A DNA stretch of 64,000 nt from Lottia gigantea (lineage: Eukaryota > Mollusca > Gastropoda > Lottiidae): NCBI RefSeq assembly GCF_000327385.1, contig NW_008710245.1, forward strand, positions 1,626,652 through 1,690,651, read 5' to 3'. Below the pieces are notes generated by a model. The model had not been told where the DNA came from and made no database searches. It saw nothing but the letters and a program-made list of their open reading frames with translations. A program made the translations under genes and the position numbers. Positions within the stretch are counted from its first letter, which is position 1, and each line of letters opens with the position of its first letter. Below, one piece after another: positions 12,701 to 27,700 of this stretch.

Positions 12701-15700
12701 ACATGGCGATAAATGTCAATTAAAGAGCGTATTAAATAGATTGATCCCGCGGCAACGACAAGCTTTGATGCTGATTGGTTATTACGCTTCCACGATGTCT
12801 TTCCGATTTTTCTCTGAAGTTAGGTGATCACATCTTTCCTACGGCCACAGTGACTAAATCATCTCTACATAATCACAATTACCCACAATTACCACGTTAA
12901 CGTACTTCCGGTACACGATGTGTCATTATTCCGTAGCTTTAAGACACCAATTACAGACTCATTATCCATCGCGACCATTTGATATCTGTGTCTATTGTCA
13001 CTATTTCCTGTGGCAGGACAATTCAAATACCAACATTTTCTATCACGTATCTTGTCTGAGATGAAATAATGATCACATTATAATCGAATGTAACATTTGA
13101 ATGGCATTACGTTGGTAGAAGGGTAATTGGGTTATTATGCTCCATGGTCGTGTCAGGAAGCCCAGTTAATTCGACTGATTTTCTATTTCTGGGTTAGTAA
13201 ATCGGTTATATCAAAACCACAAATACATGATTAAATGTACCACTGTAGAAATGTATGAACTTATTAAATGCGCCACAGAACAATGCATGTATCACTAGCG
13301 ATTTGATTAGTCAAATGGGATGTCAATTAAATTGGACATATTCTACCGAATTATAGCATCAGGCGGTAAGGACATGTCCTATCTTTTCAGTAACCTATTG
13401 CCGAATGCCACACGTAGTTTAGGTCAGAATTATATGTCAACAAACGAATTAAAGCTTGGTGTTAAAAATAAGTGAAAAGTTCGCGACATGCGACAAGAAA
13501 TTTTAATGCAAATTTTTGTTGGATTTTGAGATGATTATGAATATTTTATGAGATACACCATTTAATCAGTTTTGACAGGTAACTTGTTTTAAGTTTGATC
13601 ATTTAGTGTAGTTCATAACCTCATATAACCAACGTTTATTCTTTGGGATGAACTTATAATTTAAGGTCGGTGATACTCGTTCTGTATTCCATTTGGATCC
13701 TTAACATTGGCCCAGAAAAATGTTTTAATAATCGGTCATCTGATCTGAGGTTTTTGTATTCTGGAATTGTCCTATTCCGGAAGATCTGTGGTACTTTACC
13801 TCTTCACACGTATCCATGGGTTATCACGTATCAATAGGTTATCACGTACAATGGGTTATCACGTGGCAATGGGTTATCACGTAGCAATGGGTTATCACGT
13901 AGCAATGGGTTATCACGTATCAATCGGTTATCAAGTAGCAATGGGTAATCACTTAGCAATGGGTAATCACTTAGCAATGGGTTATCACGTGGCAATGGGT
14001 TATCACGTAGCAATGGGTTATCACGTGGCAATGGGTTATCACGTAGCAATGGGTTATCACGTAGCAATGGGTAATCACTTAGCAATGGGTAATCACTTAG
14101 CAATGGGTTATCCTACCTGATAAGAAAGGCTTAGTTATCCTTAATTTTATATTGTAAGTGGTCTGTGGTACTCGCTCGGTGTTCTTTCGCCTCTTTTGCC
14201 TTCGGGTGTTGGGTCATCGTTTGATGGATCACACGGCCCTCCTAGGTTTATGATTTGTTGTGGTCTTTTGTTATTTCTCCGTCAGTCTATCAGTCTCTTT
14301 ATATCCTATTATCGTGCTTTGCATTATTTTGCAACCGAAATGGTTGCCTTAGGTGCTTTCTCGTGCATCTCTAATAGAAGAACTCCGGGGTTCACATTTT
14401 GGAAATAATTCTGTTTCACTTCCAATGAGTAACCTACCAAAATCATTTGTACCAGCTCATGGACTCAATCTAAAGTTTGACAAAATAATGATCAAAAGGA
14501 ATCATCGAGACATTGAAATCACATCCGGATACAAGTGTATGTAAACCATTGAAATGAGCATAATAGCACGTCATCAAGGGCACTTGTTTGTGTCTGCAAT
14601 ATTGTTCTGAAGTGTGGCTCTTGAGTGATTTAATGAATTTGACATTAGTTTATCTCGGCACGTCGGAATATCCTGTCTCCGAGCAAGAGATTAACCGACT
14701 GTTATTGCGCAATGATATCCGTAATGAAATCGAGTTGTTGTCACCTAATCTTAACTTACTATTTGCAAATCAATATTCTTGATTTAAAGACAAGTTTGTC
14801 GATTTGGTGACAGATGGAAAGTTCTTGCTAAAAAATGTTGTCTTTAGTTTATGTAGAGTATTTTACACACTTAAAGATACCATAAATAGTCGACGATACT
14901 CGTGTAGTTGTCGAAAGCAAATGGAGTTTTTCGTCCTACATTTCTTCACCAATATGAAATGAAATAACTTGAATTGAAATCTTCGCCGGCCAATGCAGGA
15001 AAGCTCTATGCAATGGGTAAAAATAGAACTTCTGCTTAGGGGCCTATACTTTTTCATTTCAGTCATTTGAACGACTAGATGAAAATATTACATCCTCGTC
15101 TTGTGCTGCTAAAAAGGAGTGAGTTTGGAGAATCAAGAAAAAACCGGATTTCGTTCCCAAAAGTGACACAAACTAATATATAGAGCTTTACCAGAAAAAA
15201 CAAGTTCTGAGACGCCTGTATCCCTTTAAAGTTGATGTATGTGTCGATTATTGATCGGAGTTAAAGAGGTTAAGTACATCAGGCAATGGGTCATAAAAAT
15301 AACAAAATCCGATAACTCAATCCTGATCATTAACACAAATCACACTCTGTTATTTCAGTTAACCAACCAAATTAACTTCATTTTCCATTGTTATTTATTC
15401 TGTCACCAATTTGTTATTACTTGTTACGGTGTCGTTTGTCAAGTTAATGTCCTTATTCAGAGCAATGAACATTAAAAACAACAGTTTCATGCCCTGTTCC
15501 ACAGGTTCCGAGACTAAAACAGCTGCTCGTTTGGTACTGTATGATAGTCTCTTAATTAAATGATTGCTAACTGGTACCTTAAGTAGTTCCTTATTTTCCG
15601 TAAACGCAGATACTAGAAGCTTATCGATACTGTACTGCTGATTCCCTCAGATCAGATAGAGCTGAAGCTTACTAATTTCTGCTTCCCATTCTTTAAAGAT

Positions 15701-18700
15701 TACTAAAATTGGGAGCAATTTCAAGCATTGGGCATAGATTTTATTTCTTTTTTTGAATCATATTCTCAATCATGTCAATTTTTTGAAGGATGTTTCATTC
15801 ACTAGAATATTGTCATCCTTAAGGAAGGTAACTTTACACCAATTCCTCTGTTTAGGCATCATCTGCTTCAAGCACTAATTCTTTATTTACCCGTCATTAA
15901 TTATTACTTTAGTATTATGATACTGTTTTTGTTATTTTGAAGAAGCCATTTTTAATCACGTGCTCTATTTTTAACGCGATTAAATAATGATGTAGGTAAA
16001 TATTGCGGAAAGGTAGACATCGATTTACTGCATCAATGGTTCGATTTCTGAAAATGACTCGTGCAACCTTGAGATATCCAGATGCTTTCCTACGAAAAGA
16101 TAAACATCTCCATGTTGTCGTCTTTGATGGCCAAGTATCCTGCATAGAAAACGGCATAATGCTAATAGATGATAGAAACTCACTCTTTTCTCTCTGCTGG
16201 TATAATTAATGGACGTTCAGCACTTTGACATTTGAGAATTTCTCTCTTACAATTTCCATATTTCAACAATCTATCAAGATTTCAGTCTAGCGGATTTACA
16301 ACAGAATTATTCTGCACAACAGGCTATTAATAATAGCCAAGAGTCAAATGGAACTGTCATTTAATTCAGTTTTTTAAAAACAGACAGTTACAAAATCCCC
16401 AAGAGCCGTTTGAAAAGTGAATTTCTGAACAAAATATAAACTAGAATCAAGAGATTTAAATTTCATATTCTGAAATATTGCTTTTTTTATAAAGAAATAT
16501 TAATATTATAAGGTTTAATGAAATGTCGTTTCTGTGGTGTGGTGTGTCTTGTGTGATGTAGTGTAATGTGGCGTGCATAGGCGTACGGGATGAAGTCCGA
16601 TTCGGGTTTCGGAGAAGGCAGCTTCCCCCTAGATTCCCCCTTTGTCCGCCCCCTTTAGTGGCGTGTGGTGTATGTGGCGTGTGATGCACTGTGTAAGGTG
16701 TGATATTAATTGTGGCGTGTGGTGTGTGGCGTGTGGTGCATGTGGCGTGTGGTGTAATGTGACGTGTGGTATATATGATGACGAGTGTGGTGTGTGATAT
16801 TTGATTTAGAGTGTGCTGTATGATTTGTGGTATTGTGTAAGGTGTGATATTAATTGTGGCGTGATTTGGTTTATTTTGTATGTTATTGTAGAATGTTATT
16901 TGGTGTAATGTGAATTTATGTAGTATGATGTGTTGTGATGTGATGTGGTGTGTATGTGAATTGGTGTAGTCTGATGTGTTGTGGTGTGATGTGGTTTGAT
17001 GTGAATTTGTGTAGCGTGATGTGTTGTGGTGTGATGTGGTTTGATGTGAATTGATGTAGTGTGGTTTGTTGTGGCGTGATGTGATGTAATATGGTTTGAA
17101 ATTAGCCACTTAGCTACTTTTTCGATAATGGTTTAATCCAGCCTTCTCATTCTCTCGCGAAAGAGGAAGTCAAATTGACCGAAAAGAATTAAGTTAATTG
17201 TATGACAAGGAAGTAAGGAAAATATAATAAAGTACTGTAGAATTTCAAGCTTTTATTACAAATAATGGACCATAATCCAGAAATAATTTCAGGCGATTTA
17301 GTATATATTTCATAGCATTCATTTTTTTAGGTATTTTAATCACTCAGCTCACAACCAGACTACAACCTTGAAATTTTCGATCAAGTGAGTTCCATTTGGA
17401 ACTTTGCAATATAGATCAGCAATTTAGCCTTAAAGGGACCCGAGGTCGACCTGCGACTGGCAGAATGTGTGAGTGGATTTCAGCGACTGGATTTGCTGGA
17501 TTTACTGGACCTAAATAGTGTAGTTGCCACCAATTTCCAGCAGTCTTTCATGTTCAAAAATTGGATCCGAAACAGATTCACGATTGTCAAGATGATCACA
17601 AAGTATTAGGTGGGATAGACGCACCTGTGCTTGAGATCTCAGGGTAAATTAGATACAGGTCCCTATACTCTCAAAGTGTATTGAATTTCACCATAAAGAT
17701 ACCAAAACAAGATTCCCCGATTGAAATCTGTGGTTAATTTGTTGTTAATTATGTATCACGTAATGCATAGAATGTCTATTAGAACTCTCTAATAATGAAG
17801 GCGATTAAAACCAGGTGATAATATTTCCCGCAATTAGCTATTGTAAATCGTGAGGTTATTTTGTTTTATGTTTCGTGGATTGAAGAACATTTCCGTTTTG
17901 AGAAAGTAGAGAATAAAACACATTGCTTCTTACAATCGTAGTCTACCCTCAGATTTGAGGCTGGCTGGAAAAGGTATGTTGCCTGCAGGTCGACAGATTC
18001 ATTTCTTCTGTCGTTTCAAGACTAGGCTATATAAGTCACGAAAAGCCGTCTTTTCCCATTCCTCGGATTTAATATACGGATGGAATATAGGATATTGGAT
18101 ATCTAACTTTCCGATCTGACCCTCAAGGTATCGATATCCCATTTTTTTATACGTCCGTGCTAGTTCAAGGTGGCATTTCACAAGGTCTACAACACCTGAA
18201 CAAGAGAAATACTTGACATTGTTAAGAGATGCTGGAACTACTCTTCTTCAATCATAAACTTTAACTCAAGATTTTCTTTAAAACGGTGCCAGATCCTGAT
18301 TGAAGCTGCAGCTTTCATTGAAATATTACATAAATTACAAATTCAAATTGACAGCGGAATTCCATTGAAACTGCAATTAGGCACGTGCGCTCTTCGAATG
18401 TGATGCTAATATAAAACGTGATATAATTTGTGTTACATCATTAGAATTTTAATTTAATTTTAATGGTTTGCCAAGTTTTCAACTTAAGAAGATGGTGGAA
18501 CGCCTTATCTTTTAACACTCATCACGAACGTATCTTTTCGAATTACAGGTATTTGCAATTTTGGCTCATAGACCATGATATCAATTATCTCACCCCAATC
18601 TTATTCAGGTGCAATTCTGGTTACTCCATATTTTTTTTTCTTCAAGTGACTCCATCACTTGCCATCCATGATCTGACAAAATTGTTATGCATCTCTTGTT

Positions 18701-21700
18701 CTGGATATTCAATATTCAACCAATCCGATGGTCTGTTCAATAAAACATGTTCTTACTATACGCAAGGAATTTCAGGGATATTGAGCTTTAACTGTGTTTT
18801 CAGTATGTTAGCATTGGTTATGAAAACTATTGATGCCATTGGTTCGAAATTCCCCAGAAAACGATTCAGAACCTTGTCAATAATATGAGATCATGGATAG
18901 CCTAATAAGATAAAAAAAAACATGAAACGGAATATTCAGATTCACAGTTTAATCAGATTGATCCCATCTTTGTTTACAATAAGACTGGATGATGGTTGAA
19001 ATTATTGTCCTGCTGTGAGGGATATTTTTAACATGTTTGAACAATCTCAATTTATATGGACGTTGAAGCGAAACTGTCGCATGTCTTAGTGATTGTAATT
19101 GGTCAAGTAATGTAGGTTAAGCCAAATTGATAGTTAATACTTCCATTTTAAGATTACTGGTCACGATCTTTAGTCCTGTAATTCAAGTCTGTCTGACAAC
19201 CTGATTGATAATTCCTAGCTTGTATTTACAGAAATATTCGAACCTGACTGTGTAATGCAAACTTTACAAGAGTTCGTCATCTGTTCGAGACTAGAAAGGG
19301 CATCTGATCGAAAATAAGCAATCATCAACGATCTTGCCATCTGAATTGGTACGGAATAACTTTTCTAATTACAACGAGTTTAACAAGTCATTATATTCGG
19401 AAATGAATAAGTTATCTGTTCGACATTAAACATGTAATGTTTGGTACTCAATAATCATCTGTTTGCTACTGAATATGTCATCCTGTTCACAAAGGAAAAG
19501 TCAACTGTTCGGCACTGAACATGTCATTTGTTTCATACTGAACATGTCACCCTATTTGGCACTGAAGAAGTCAGACTGTTCAGTACTGAGTAAGTCGTCC
19601 TGTTCGGCACTGAACAATTCGCCCTGTTCAGCGCTGGGCAAGTCAGCTTCCCTGCGTAGAACAAGACAGATTAACCACACAGAACAAGTCATCTGTTCGG
19701 GACTGAACAAGTCATCTGTTCGGCAATGAACAAGTCATTCTGTTCGGCACTGAATATGTAATCTATTTCGCACTGAACAAGCCATTTCTTCAACACTAGA
19801 AGTAAATAAGTCCTCTGTTTGAAATGACATGTTTCCTGAAAATATCAATACAAGAATATGTGCGCGGCAGTAGATTGCATTTCACTGTCATTGAAGAGCG
19901 GAGGTAATTTTTATCTTCTAGCATGTAATAAGACAAACGACGTGGAAGGAAATTGTAATTTATATACAAGATATAAAGAGCAATCTGTTTAAATAGTATA
20001 CGGTTTTATATTTATAATGATATATCCAATATAAACATTGTAAATACCAGAGAAATGTTAAAGGTCGATAAACCAAACATAAACCGTTTTCTCTGATTTA
20101 TTTTGACTGAAAACAACCACCAGCAGGTGCGTTAAGATTATTTGTTATTGTATAGACAACGTAATGGACGATTAATGATATCTTATCTTGAGGGTAGATC
20201 TATAGGATGTCGTTTGGTCAAGACTGGATTGTGTAGGATTCAATAAGCTGTCTTTTAATTGCCTCGTAGTTTTTTCGACTGTAGACCCTATGGGGTTCAC
20301 TTTCTCAGTACACAATCGGACAAAATTAATGAGGTAGCCATTTCTGCGTAGTTAACTGCATCTGCCATGGGGTCCAGCAGAAAAGATTCGTTGCCTCATG
20401 AAAATGTCTATATGAGCGTTCAAACAAATGTTTTAGAAAGATTTTATAATGAAGTGAAGCCTAATAAAGAATAGCAGTGATACTCTGATTTTAATCAATC
20501 ACGATTCTTCGTCATTAAAACCAGGCGTCAATCTTTATTAACCCAGTACCATGAAATCCAGCAATTAGTTTGTCACAAAACAAATCAGCATAGCGAAATT
20601 GATAATGCCTATAATCTACATTACATCTCTACAAACCATACTCTATTCTTTATGATAATTTTCTATCAAGATAAACAGCTGTGAAAATGTTAAAATGAAA
20701 ACGATTAGCATTAAATTTAGATACTGTATCAGTATAAAAAGAGTTTAAACTGTTGTGGGATGTTGAGTAGTATGAAAAATTCATATATTTTCTCAATGAT
20801 GAAGATACGGGGGTCTGGCAAAGAAAAGTGCAAGTTATTCTAGTCTCTGGCGCCCAGACTTCTGTCTACGTCGAGGCATCATATCACTAAGACCGCTACA
20901 CTTCGTTTTGTGGCCGTGGAAATGAGATTGGTGGCATTTAAATCTGACCAATCAGATCGGTAGAACGGAAACGAGGTGATTTAAACAAAACACAACATCG
21001 CTTTGCCGCCGCTCGTTTGAAGAGATACATGATGTCATTTTGTTAATGGGTATGTTAGTTAGGCATCCTTTTCGAAAAGTTCGTACATATAGCCTAGCTT
21101 AAAGTGTCCATTTGCAAAACAAAACATTAAAATAGCTGCATGCAAGCATGTTGGTTGGCGGGTTGAAAATCACGTGACAACATGAATATTTATTATTCGA
21201 TGATGAATATGAGATTTACCTGGAAAAAGGAAACACAGAGGATATCTGTAATGTTGAACATACGTTAATAAATAACAAATCTGAACTGATATTGAAGAAT
21301 TTTTAAAACTGTATGAATGTATCGCTGGTGTTTCTCTACTACAAATTAGAAAAAAAATTATGTAACAAAATATAGTATGAATCGTTTTAAGAAAGATTGC
21401 ACGCAGACTGCGTGATATATATTATCATGAATGAATATTTAAATTTTAGCAGCATGTTTACAGTAGTTTATGTTCACGATAACCTACAGAATGAATAATA
21501 TTGATAAATGCCTGGAACAGTGCCATAATTCCTGCAGAATTATCAGATGATAAGACTCGTTTACTGACAGACACAATCTATAATACACTGTTAAATAGCT
21601 TCTCCACAACATATTATATTGTAAGGTGTATTTTATTCAAATTAAATCGCCTAATGTCGTTATGTATGCGTCTTTTAGTGTTGACAGCTCTGTTGTTGTT

Positions 21701-24700
21701 GTTGTTGACGATGGTGATACATCGAAACCACTAACACAAGCAATGACAACATCGATGAGCTTTCAGATGATAGAATGCAGAATATTCGGACATGTTTTTG
21801 GCGTTCTTAAAAGTTCTCAATCTGTTTACTTTTTATGTCCACACAGCTAACCATCAGAAAACTTTCAAATGCAAGGGAAGTAAGTTTCGAAGATTTCAGT
21901 TCGAGTAAAACTAGACTTCCGATGTGGGTTCAAAGAGGTTTTTAAACGTTTTATGTATATTGGGAACAAAGATAGCACCGAATTGCACTTTTCCAAGTTT
22001 TTGTTAGATGTCTATGATACTTATAAATGCTTAACATGACGTCACTATCAAAGCGATGGTTACATCAGAAAACGCTTGGTTTTAGTAGATTTGTAAGCAT
22101 CTGACTGGTTCAAATTGATGATATCAGTGTTCCCGACCAGACACATATAAGAGGTTTCGAAAACCTCTCTACCATCCCTATAAGACCACGACAGATAACT
22201 GTTCTAAGTACTGCCTCCTTGTAAAATGTAGTGGTTGTCAAACGGAAGTAATATGATTATATCTTCTCGTGATATGATTGGAAAGACGAGTTAGAAATTG
22301 ATAAGTTATAGAAATATCACCCAAGTCATTGGAAGTTGGAAATTATTTCAAGTATTTATGATAGACACATAGGGAAATGAATTTAATTGGATTTTATTTT
22401 CTGTGCCTCGCGGGTTTTTAGCAGTTGAGAAGGTCATGGAAAGCAATTGCAATCACTGAGTGCACAAAATATAGGGGGAAACGCACTTTGAAAAGAAGAA
22501 AGAAACAAGTAATGACATATTTTTTATACAAGGAAAGAACATGGGTTCACGAGAACTCTATCTACTAGCTGATCCATGTCCAAACCTCATGGCATTGATC
22601 TCTTCAGAATTTGACAGTAACAACGAGGGAAAATGCCATTAGAACGTTGGAACGTCCAGTTATTCGACGTAACGTCAAGATTCCACCTCTCTTATCAGGT
22701 GTAGGCCTACTACTGTCCGTCTTTGGCCTATTGAAATCTTAGCCATGTCGACTCTTTCAACGTATGCCGGATTGCCAAACCACATCATAGGGATGCTTTA
22801 AATTTCCGGAAGTGTGAAAATGCCCTCTCGAGACCGCAAAGGTCTTTCTTAGTGAAGTCTTTGGACTTGGATTCAAGAGCTTCAAAATAATAGGTTCAGA
22901 ATGATCTCGGAGGACCATCTTCAGCAGAGTCATCGTCCTCATGATGTGTAATATGTGAACTTTTATAAGAGATGAAAGGTGATTGAACTAAAGGTTGTCA
23001 TGTAAATGTAATACCATCGCGAGATGCAACAAACCGGAAGCGATCCAAATCTACTAATGTCACCGCACTGTTAACTTTCTACACAAAAAGCCTTCACCAC
23101 CGGAAACAATGACATTTAAATTCAACTTTTTAATGATTTAATTTCATTTAACTGGCATAAAACTAATAAATCTGGCTTTAACAGGGTTAATAGAGATTCT
23201 TATTTAATAAGAGATTTTTTCATAAGACGTTTTTTATTATTAAAAGGTAACAGAAGAGTAATGTACAAAGTATTTTATTCAAAATTCACAGTTCGACAGG
23301 AAGAACTTCAGCCATGTCTTAACAATTTGAATACCACTCGACTGATCACTTAATGAATCTTTGACAATTATTCCTTTACAGACAAGCAAACTCAGTTTTT
23401 TCCCAGCGTTATCATTAAATTTTTATGTCTATTGTATGTAAGTAACTTTATTTTAGAGTTGGTGACGTCACAAAATCGGTGTCGTATGGTGAGAAAAATG
23501 GTGAAAAAATATCCAATATTTCCATGAGTATCCATGAGTTATGGAGGTTATCTGTACGAAAATATGTTAATAACGACCTAAAAGTGACGACGGCGAAATA
23601 GACGCCAGCTACTCACTCTAAAAGTTAAGGTGGGAAAAGTCGATGTACGGTGTCCGGTGCGGTGTATGGGTGTTGTATGATCGATATAGTAGAACAAGTG
23701 AGTTCACGAGGTACTGGTCCGGACACGATTAGCTTCTACTATTTTCTACTGTATCGATTATCCCGCACCGTACACCGTACCGGACACCGTACATCGTCTA
23801 CTCCCACCTTAATATTTAGAGTGAGAAGCTGGCGTCTATTTCGCCGTCGTCACTTCCAGATCGTTATTAACATATGTACATTGTGTATTCGCACCTTAAT
23901 ACGGAAAGCTAAAATTGAGTTCTCTTAGTTGTTAATACAAATATTTAGACGACTACATCCCTTTAAGTCAATCTGTTTGTCATACATCAGCTTGAATGTT
24001 TTCTTGATGTATGGCGAAACACGAAACATGAAAAGTTCACTAAAAACATCAGAAATAATGAAAGTGTGTGAAGTCTTGATTAGATTCGTTTACTGGTTGG
24101 TTTCTGGTATTTGAAATGACCACAACTACAAGGTACCCTGGGGTGTTTCTTCTTCATTAGTTCTATTATATTTTAATACGATCGAGACTTCTTATACTAC
24201 GACAAGGAAAAGTTGACAGTGTGTATAACTTTTGTACTGAAATCTTTCAGATATTGCTAACCATAGGAAAATACATCCTCTTCTCTTCCATGTGATTGCT
24301 TTCTTGCCAGCCTAAAATCTGTCTCACCTATTATGTCTAGTCCAACTGTTTTTAACTTTTATATGTGAGTTTTACCAACAATACATCGACTATAATGTCC
24401 ATCTTAGACCCCCATTTCGCAAAAATACGGAGCAAAGATTAAGCGGCGGTTTTACTGGCGATACGTGATGTATCACATGGGTCTTATTTTTTAAATTGGC
24501 CAAATACTATAAGCACCTGCGATCAACGGGATGTACGCAGATTTAGACCGATTTTAGTCGTTGTTGCGCTCCGATTGACTTAATCCAGCTGATTCAGTAC
24601 TGCGAATAGCTCTAGTATCCAATGATGTGTGGCTTAATAAAGATGTTAGGTGACGAAAGCAAATAATTCACAGATGCGGAATCGGGTTCACTGTGACACT

Positions 24701-27700
24701 TATTGTCTGTTTATGGATTTTATATCCTTGAATAATGATTTTTAGAAGCACATTGTCGATTGTAATCAGACAAATAGACTTTATATTGTCCCTAATGTAT
24801 TTCTTATCATAACGCAAATAAAGCTCTTGTGCACCAGATTCCAATCAGTTATGACTGATGTGTATAAAAGTAGGTTTTTCTGTCTCGTCCTTGGTAATTA
24901 TTGGCACTAGACAACAACTTGTTTATGTGTCGACAAAACCTCCAGGTGCCATTTTTATTAGCTTAATTACGCACTGATTACGATGTCAATATTTCCTGTT
25001 GCGTGCACAGTTAGTACTCGACGTTTGTCTTAGTTGCCTCGACAAGTCATTGTCGACATATATAGCTTCAAGTTACTGTGAGCTGAAAATAAAATGCATA
25101 AAATACACAATATTTTAGGTATGTGGACTCTCCGTGAAGAGGTGTCAAGGTGGCAAAGCAAGCATAAAAATATCGTCAGGTGTTAAAGAAGAACATCCTA
25201 GAACATCTCTGAATATTCTTTTCAGTCGCGTTTTCTGTGTTTTCAGATTAACTGAAATTACTACACAAAAAGCCCAGTTAGAATATGATAATATAAGAGA
25301 GGTTTTTGTAATGTTTTGATGGCACAATATGATATGATAAAACCATAGTTATAATACCATCTACTCTATTTATTTTTCTTAGATAACTTTCTGAAAATTC
25401 TTTTTAACATTATATTATAAACATAATACACTGATTTCACAGTAATGTTGAATACACATGAACATTGCACTTGATGCCTTCAGATTTTTCAACTCGGTTT
25501 CTCCTTGATGATGAATGATGAATTTCGGAGGGGCTGACATGCGTCTAGTTAGTCGGATGGGACAATACACCGGGACCCCGTGTACTACATGCTGTGCACG
25601 TTAACGATCCCACGGCAGTTGGAAATCGAAAAGGAGAAGGCAAAATCTCCCTCATTGCACACTGCATGGCGTTCATAGTGCATAGTCTTCAGTAGCCCAA
25701 TTAGGTACAGAAGAGTAGGACGTAAAACTCCATCCATTTCATTTTTTTATTTCTTCAAGCTATGGCGACAGATGATCTAGATGTTACCATAAATTGTTAT
25801 CTTGTCGTTTTTTATTTTTCTTACATAACACTTCTTGCACTTGATGTAATGCCTGCATGAGTTTCATGTGTATCATTTTCAACAACGTTCGTAATAGTGA
25901 ATTTGATTTAGTTAATCAGGATTCTATTTTTTGTTTCACGTTAGCTTTAATATTTTCAGATTGTACATACATATTAATAAAAAATGATCTGTCATAAAAT
26001 AAGACTGGTTGTTAATCTCTGTTAGGAGAATTGCCACATCAGTTATCATAATACTAAATCAACCTGGAAGCAATACTGTTTACAGGCTGCAATCATTGAT
26101 AATGCCTTAACTTGCACAGTGCAGTACATTTGCGAAATGCCCCTCTGCATGTCGCTATCTGTCTTTATACAGATCCCCCCCCCCCCTCTCTCACCAACAA
26201 AACAAACAAATCACATACGCCCAACTTTTTCACTTTAAAACCATGACCATTTCTGCCTGGACAAAATTTGACCTTGATCAGATTACTCGAGCATTTAATG
26301 TCATTAGGCCTTCGAATAGCATTAGGCCTTATAGGTCTATCATTCTAAGACATCATACGCGTGTATTGCATGACGTCAGAAGACGTAAACGCAAATCCCA
26401 ATCGAATGAACTACATTTCTCTCCCTGCCACAATACATTGCCTTAGACTACCAGTGCATGTGTATTCAATGAATGATTTCACAGAATTTAAATGGCATTC
26501 TTGAAATTTATAGACACTGCTACCTGGATGTATGCCATTTCACAGAAGTTAACTCTACAGGCAATACTGTCTGTTATTCTTTAACGTACAATGTTTTAAA
26601 GAGATATCAAGCTGACAATCCCAGTTGCAGAGTGACATTCGGTGATCCGGAAAATATATATGTCGCGTTAGTGGCACCCACAGTAAAGGGAGTAATACAA
26701 AGTTCGACATTCGAAAGCAGTTTCTTTCTTGCGATTATAGAAGAAACAGACACGAACATTATTAACCGACATTGATATCACTACGTAAAACAATATCTGT
26801 CGATTTTTTTTTATAAACATAAAAAAATAAAATATAAATAAATATTTCCACGTCAAGGGGACAAATTAAGCTACATGGTGGCATCAGGAGTTCAGGTGCA
26901 TCACTTTTTAGCATGCAATACCACTGTTTTTAGTAACACACCCCCCAATGGACAGTCATTCTTCATGACAGAATGCAATTGATTTACAGACTTCGATCAA
27001 GTCGTAACTTAAACTGTAAAATAAAGCCAGATTTATATAAATCGACTTCATTGCCTATCTAAATGTTACAAAAACCCGTAGGCTAAAATACCAAAATGAG
27101 TGACAGATGCGTCAGCGACTTAATTTTTTGATGACTTTCACCATTAGTATCATGGAGTTATTGTTGATTCTATATCTCATTATTCTCAACCATAGACACT
27201 GATCAAAATATCATTAATGTTGTGTCTAGGTTCGAACGTATGTGACGCCGAAACAGTATATACGCTTCTGGTTGCTTGCTTTGCACGAGGTCACATGACG
27301 TCATTCACTTTGTAGTAGGTCGGCGGGCTGACCGCCATTGTTGTAAGAATTTCATGTATAATAAATTTAAGTTTTAATCAACTATGCATCTTTATGGCCA
27401 TCGCAAACACAACAATTAACAACTAGCTGACTTCTACTAAGCCGAGAAATTAAAACCTGTCTGTATGGATAATTGTATCGACAAAGTTGGATTAAGTTTA
27501 AGTCGAAGCTAGGGTGCTAATTAAGCAGTGTCGGGTTAATTGATTTGATGCCACCATGTTTTACAATATAGATTAGTCCCTGACATGTGAAGGAACCATG
27601 AAATACATGTACACCAAACGAACAAACACTGTACAGAATTCAGTCAAAATCGTTCACACATCGAATCGTGATTACACTGATTAGTACAAGCAGGATGCTT

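Noticed and set aside
13767-14120. 117-codon plus and 90-codon minus frames
   Set aside because: Made by an 18-bp minisatellite whose length keeps frames open on both strands.
15915-16209. Overlapping 80- and 68-codon frames on opposite strands
   Set aside because: Both open by chance in a slightly GC-richer patch; neither resembles a known protein.
16456-17109. 217-codon frame on the minus strand
   Set aside because: Low-complexity His/Thr/Asn sequence produced by the GT-rich repeat; no start context or domain.
18463-18888. 141-codon plus-strand frame with hydrophobic stretches
   Set aside because: Composition is that of translated intron, with no family resemblance and no start or splice context.
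23650-23928. 92-codon plus-strand frame
   Set aside because: Runs through the arms of a foldback element; no recognisable protein.
26473-26775. 100-codon plus-strand frame in STUM intron 1
   Set aside because: No recognisable domain, no splice sites in phase and no repeat relative; could be chance in AT-rich DNA.
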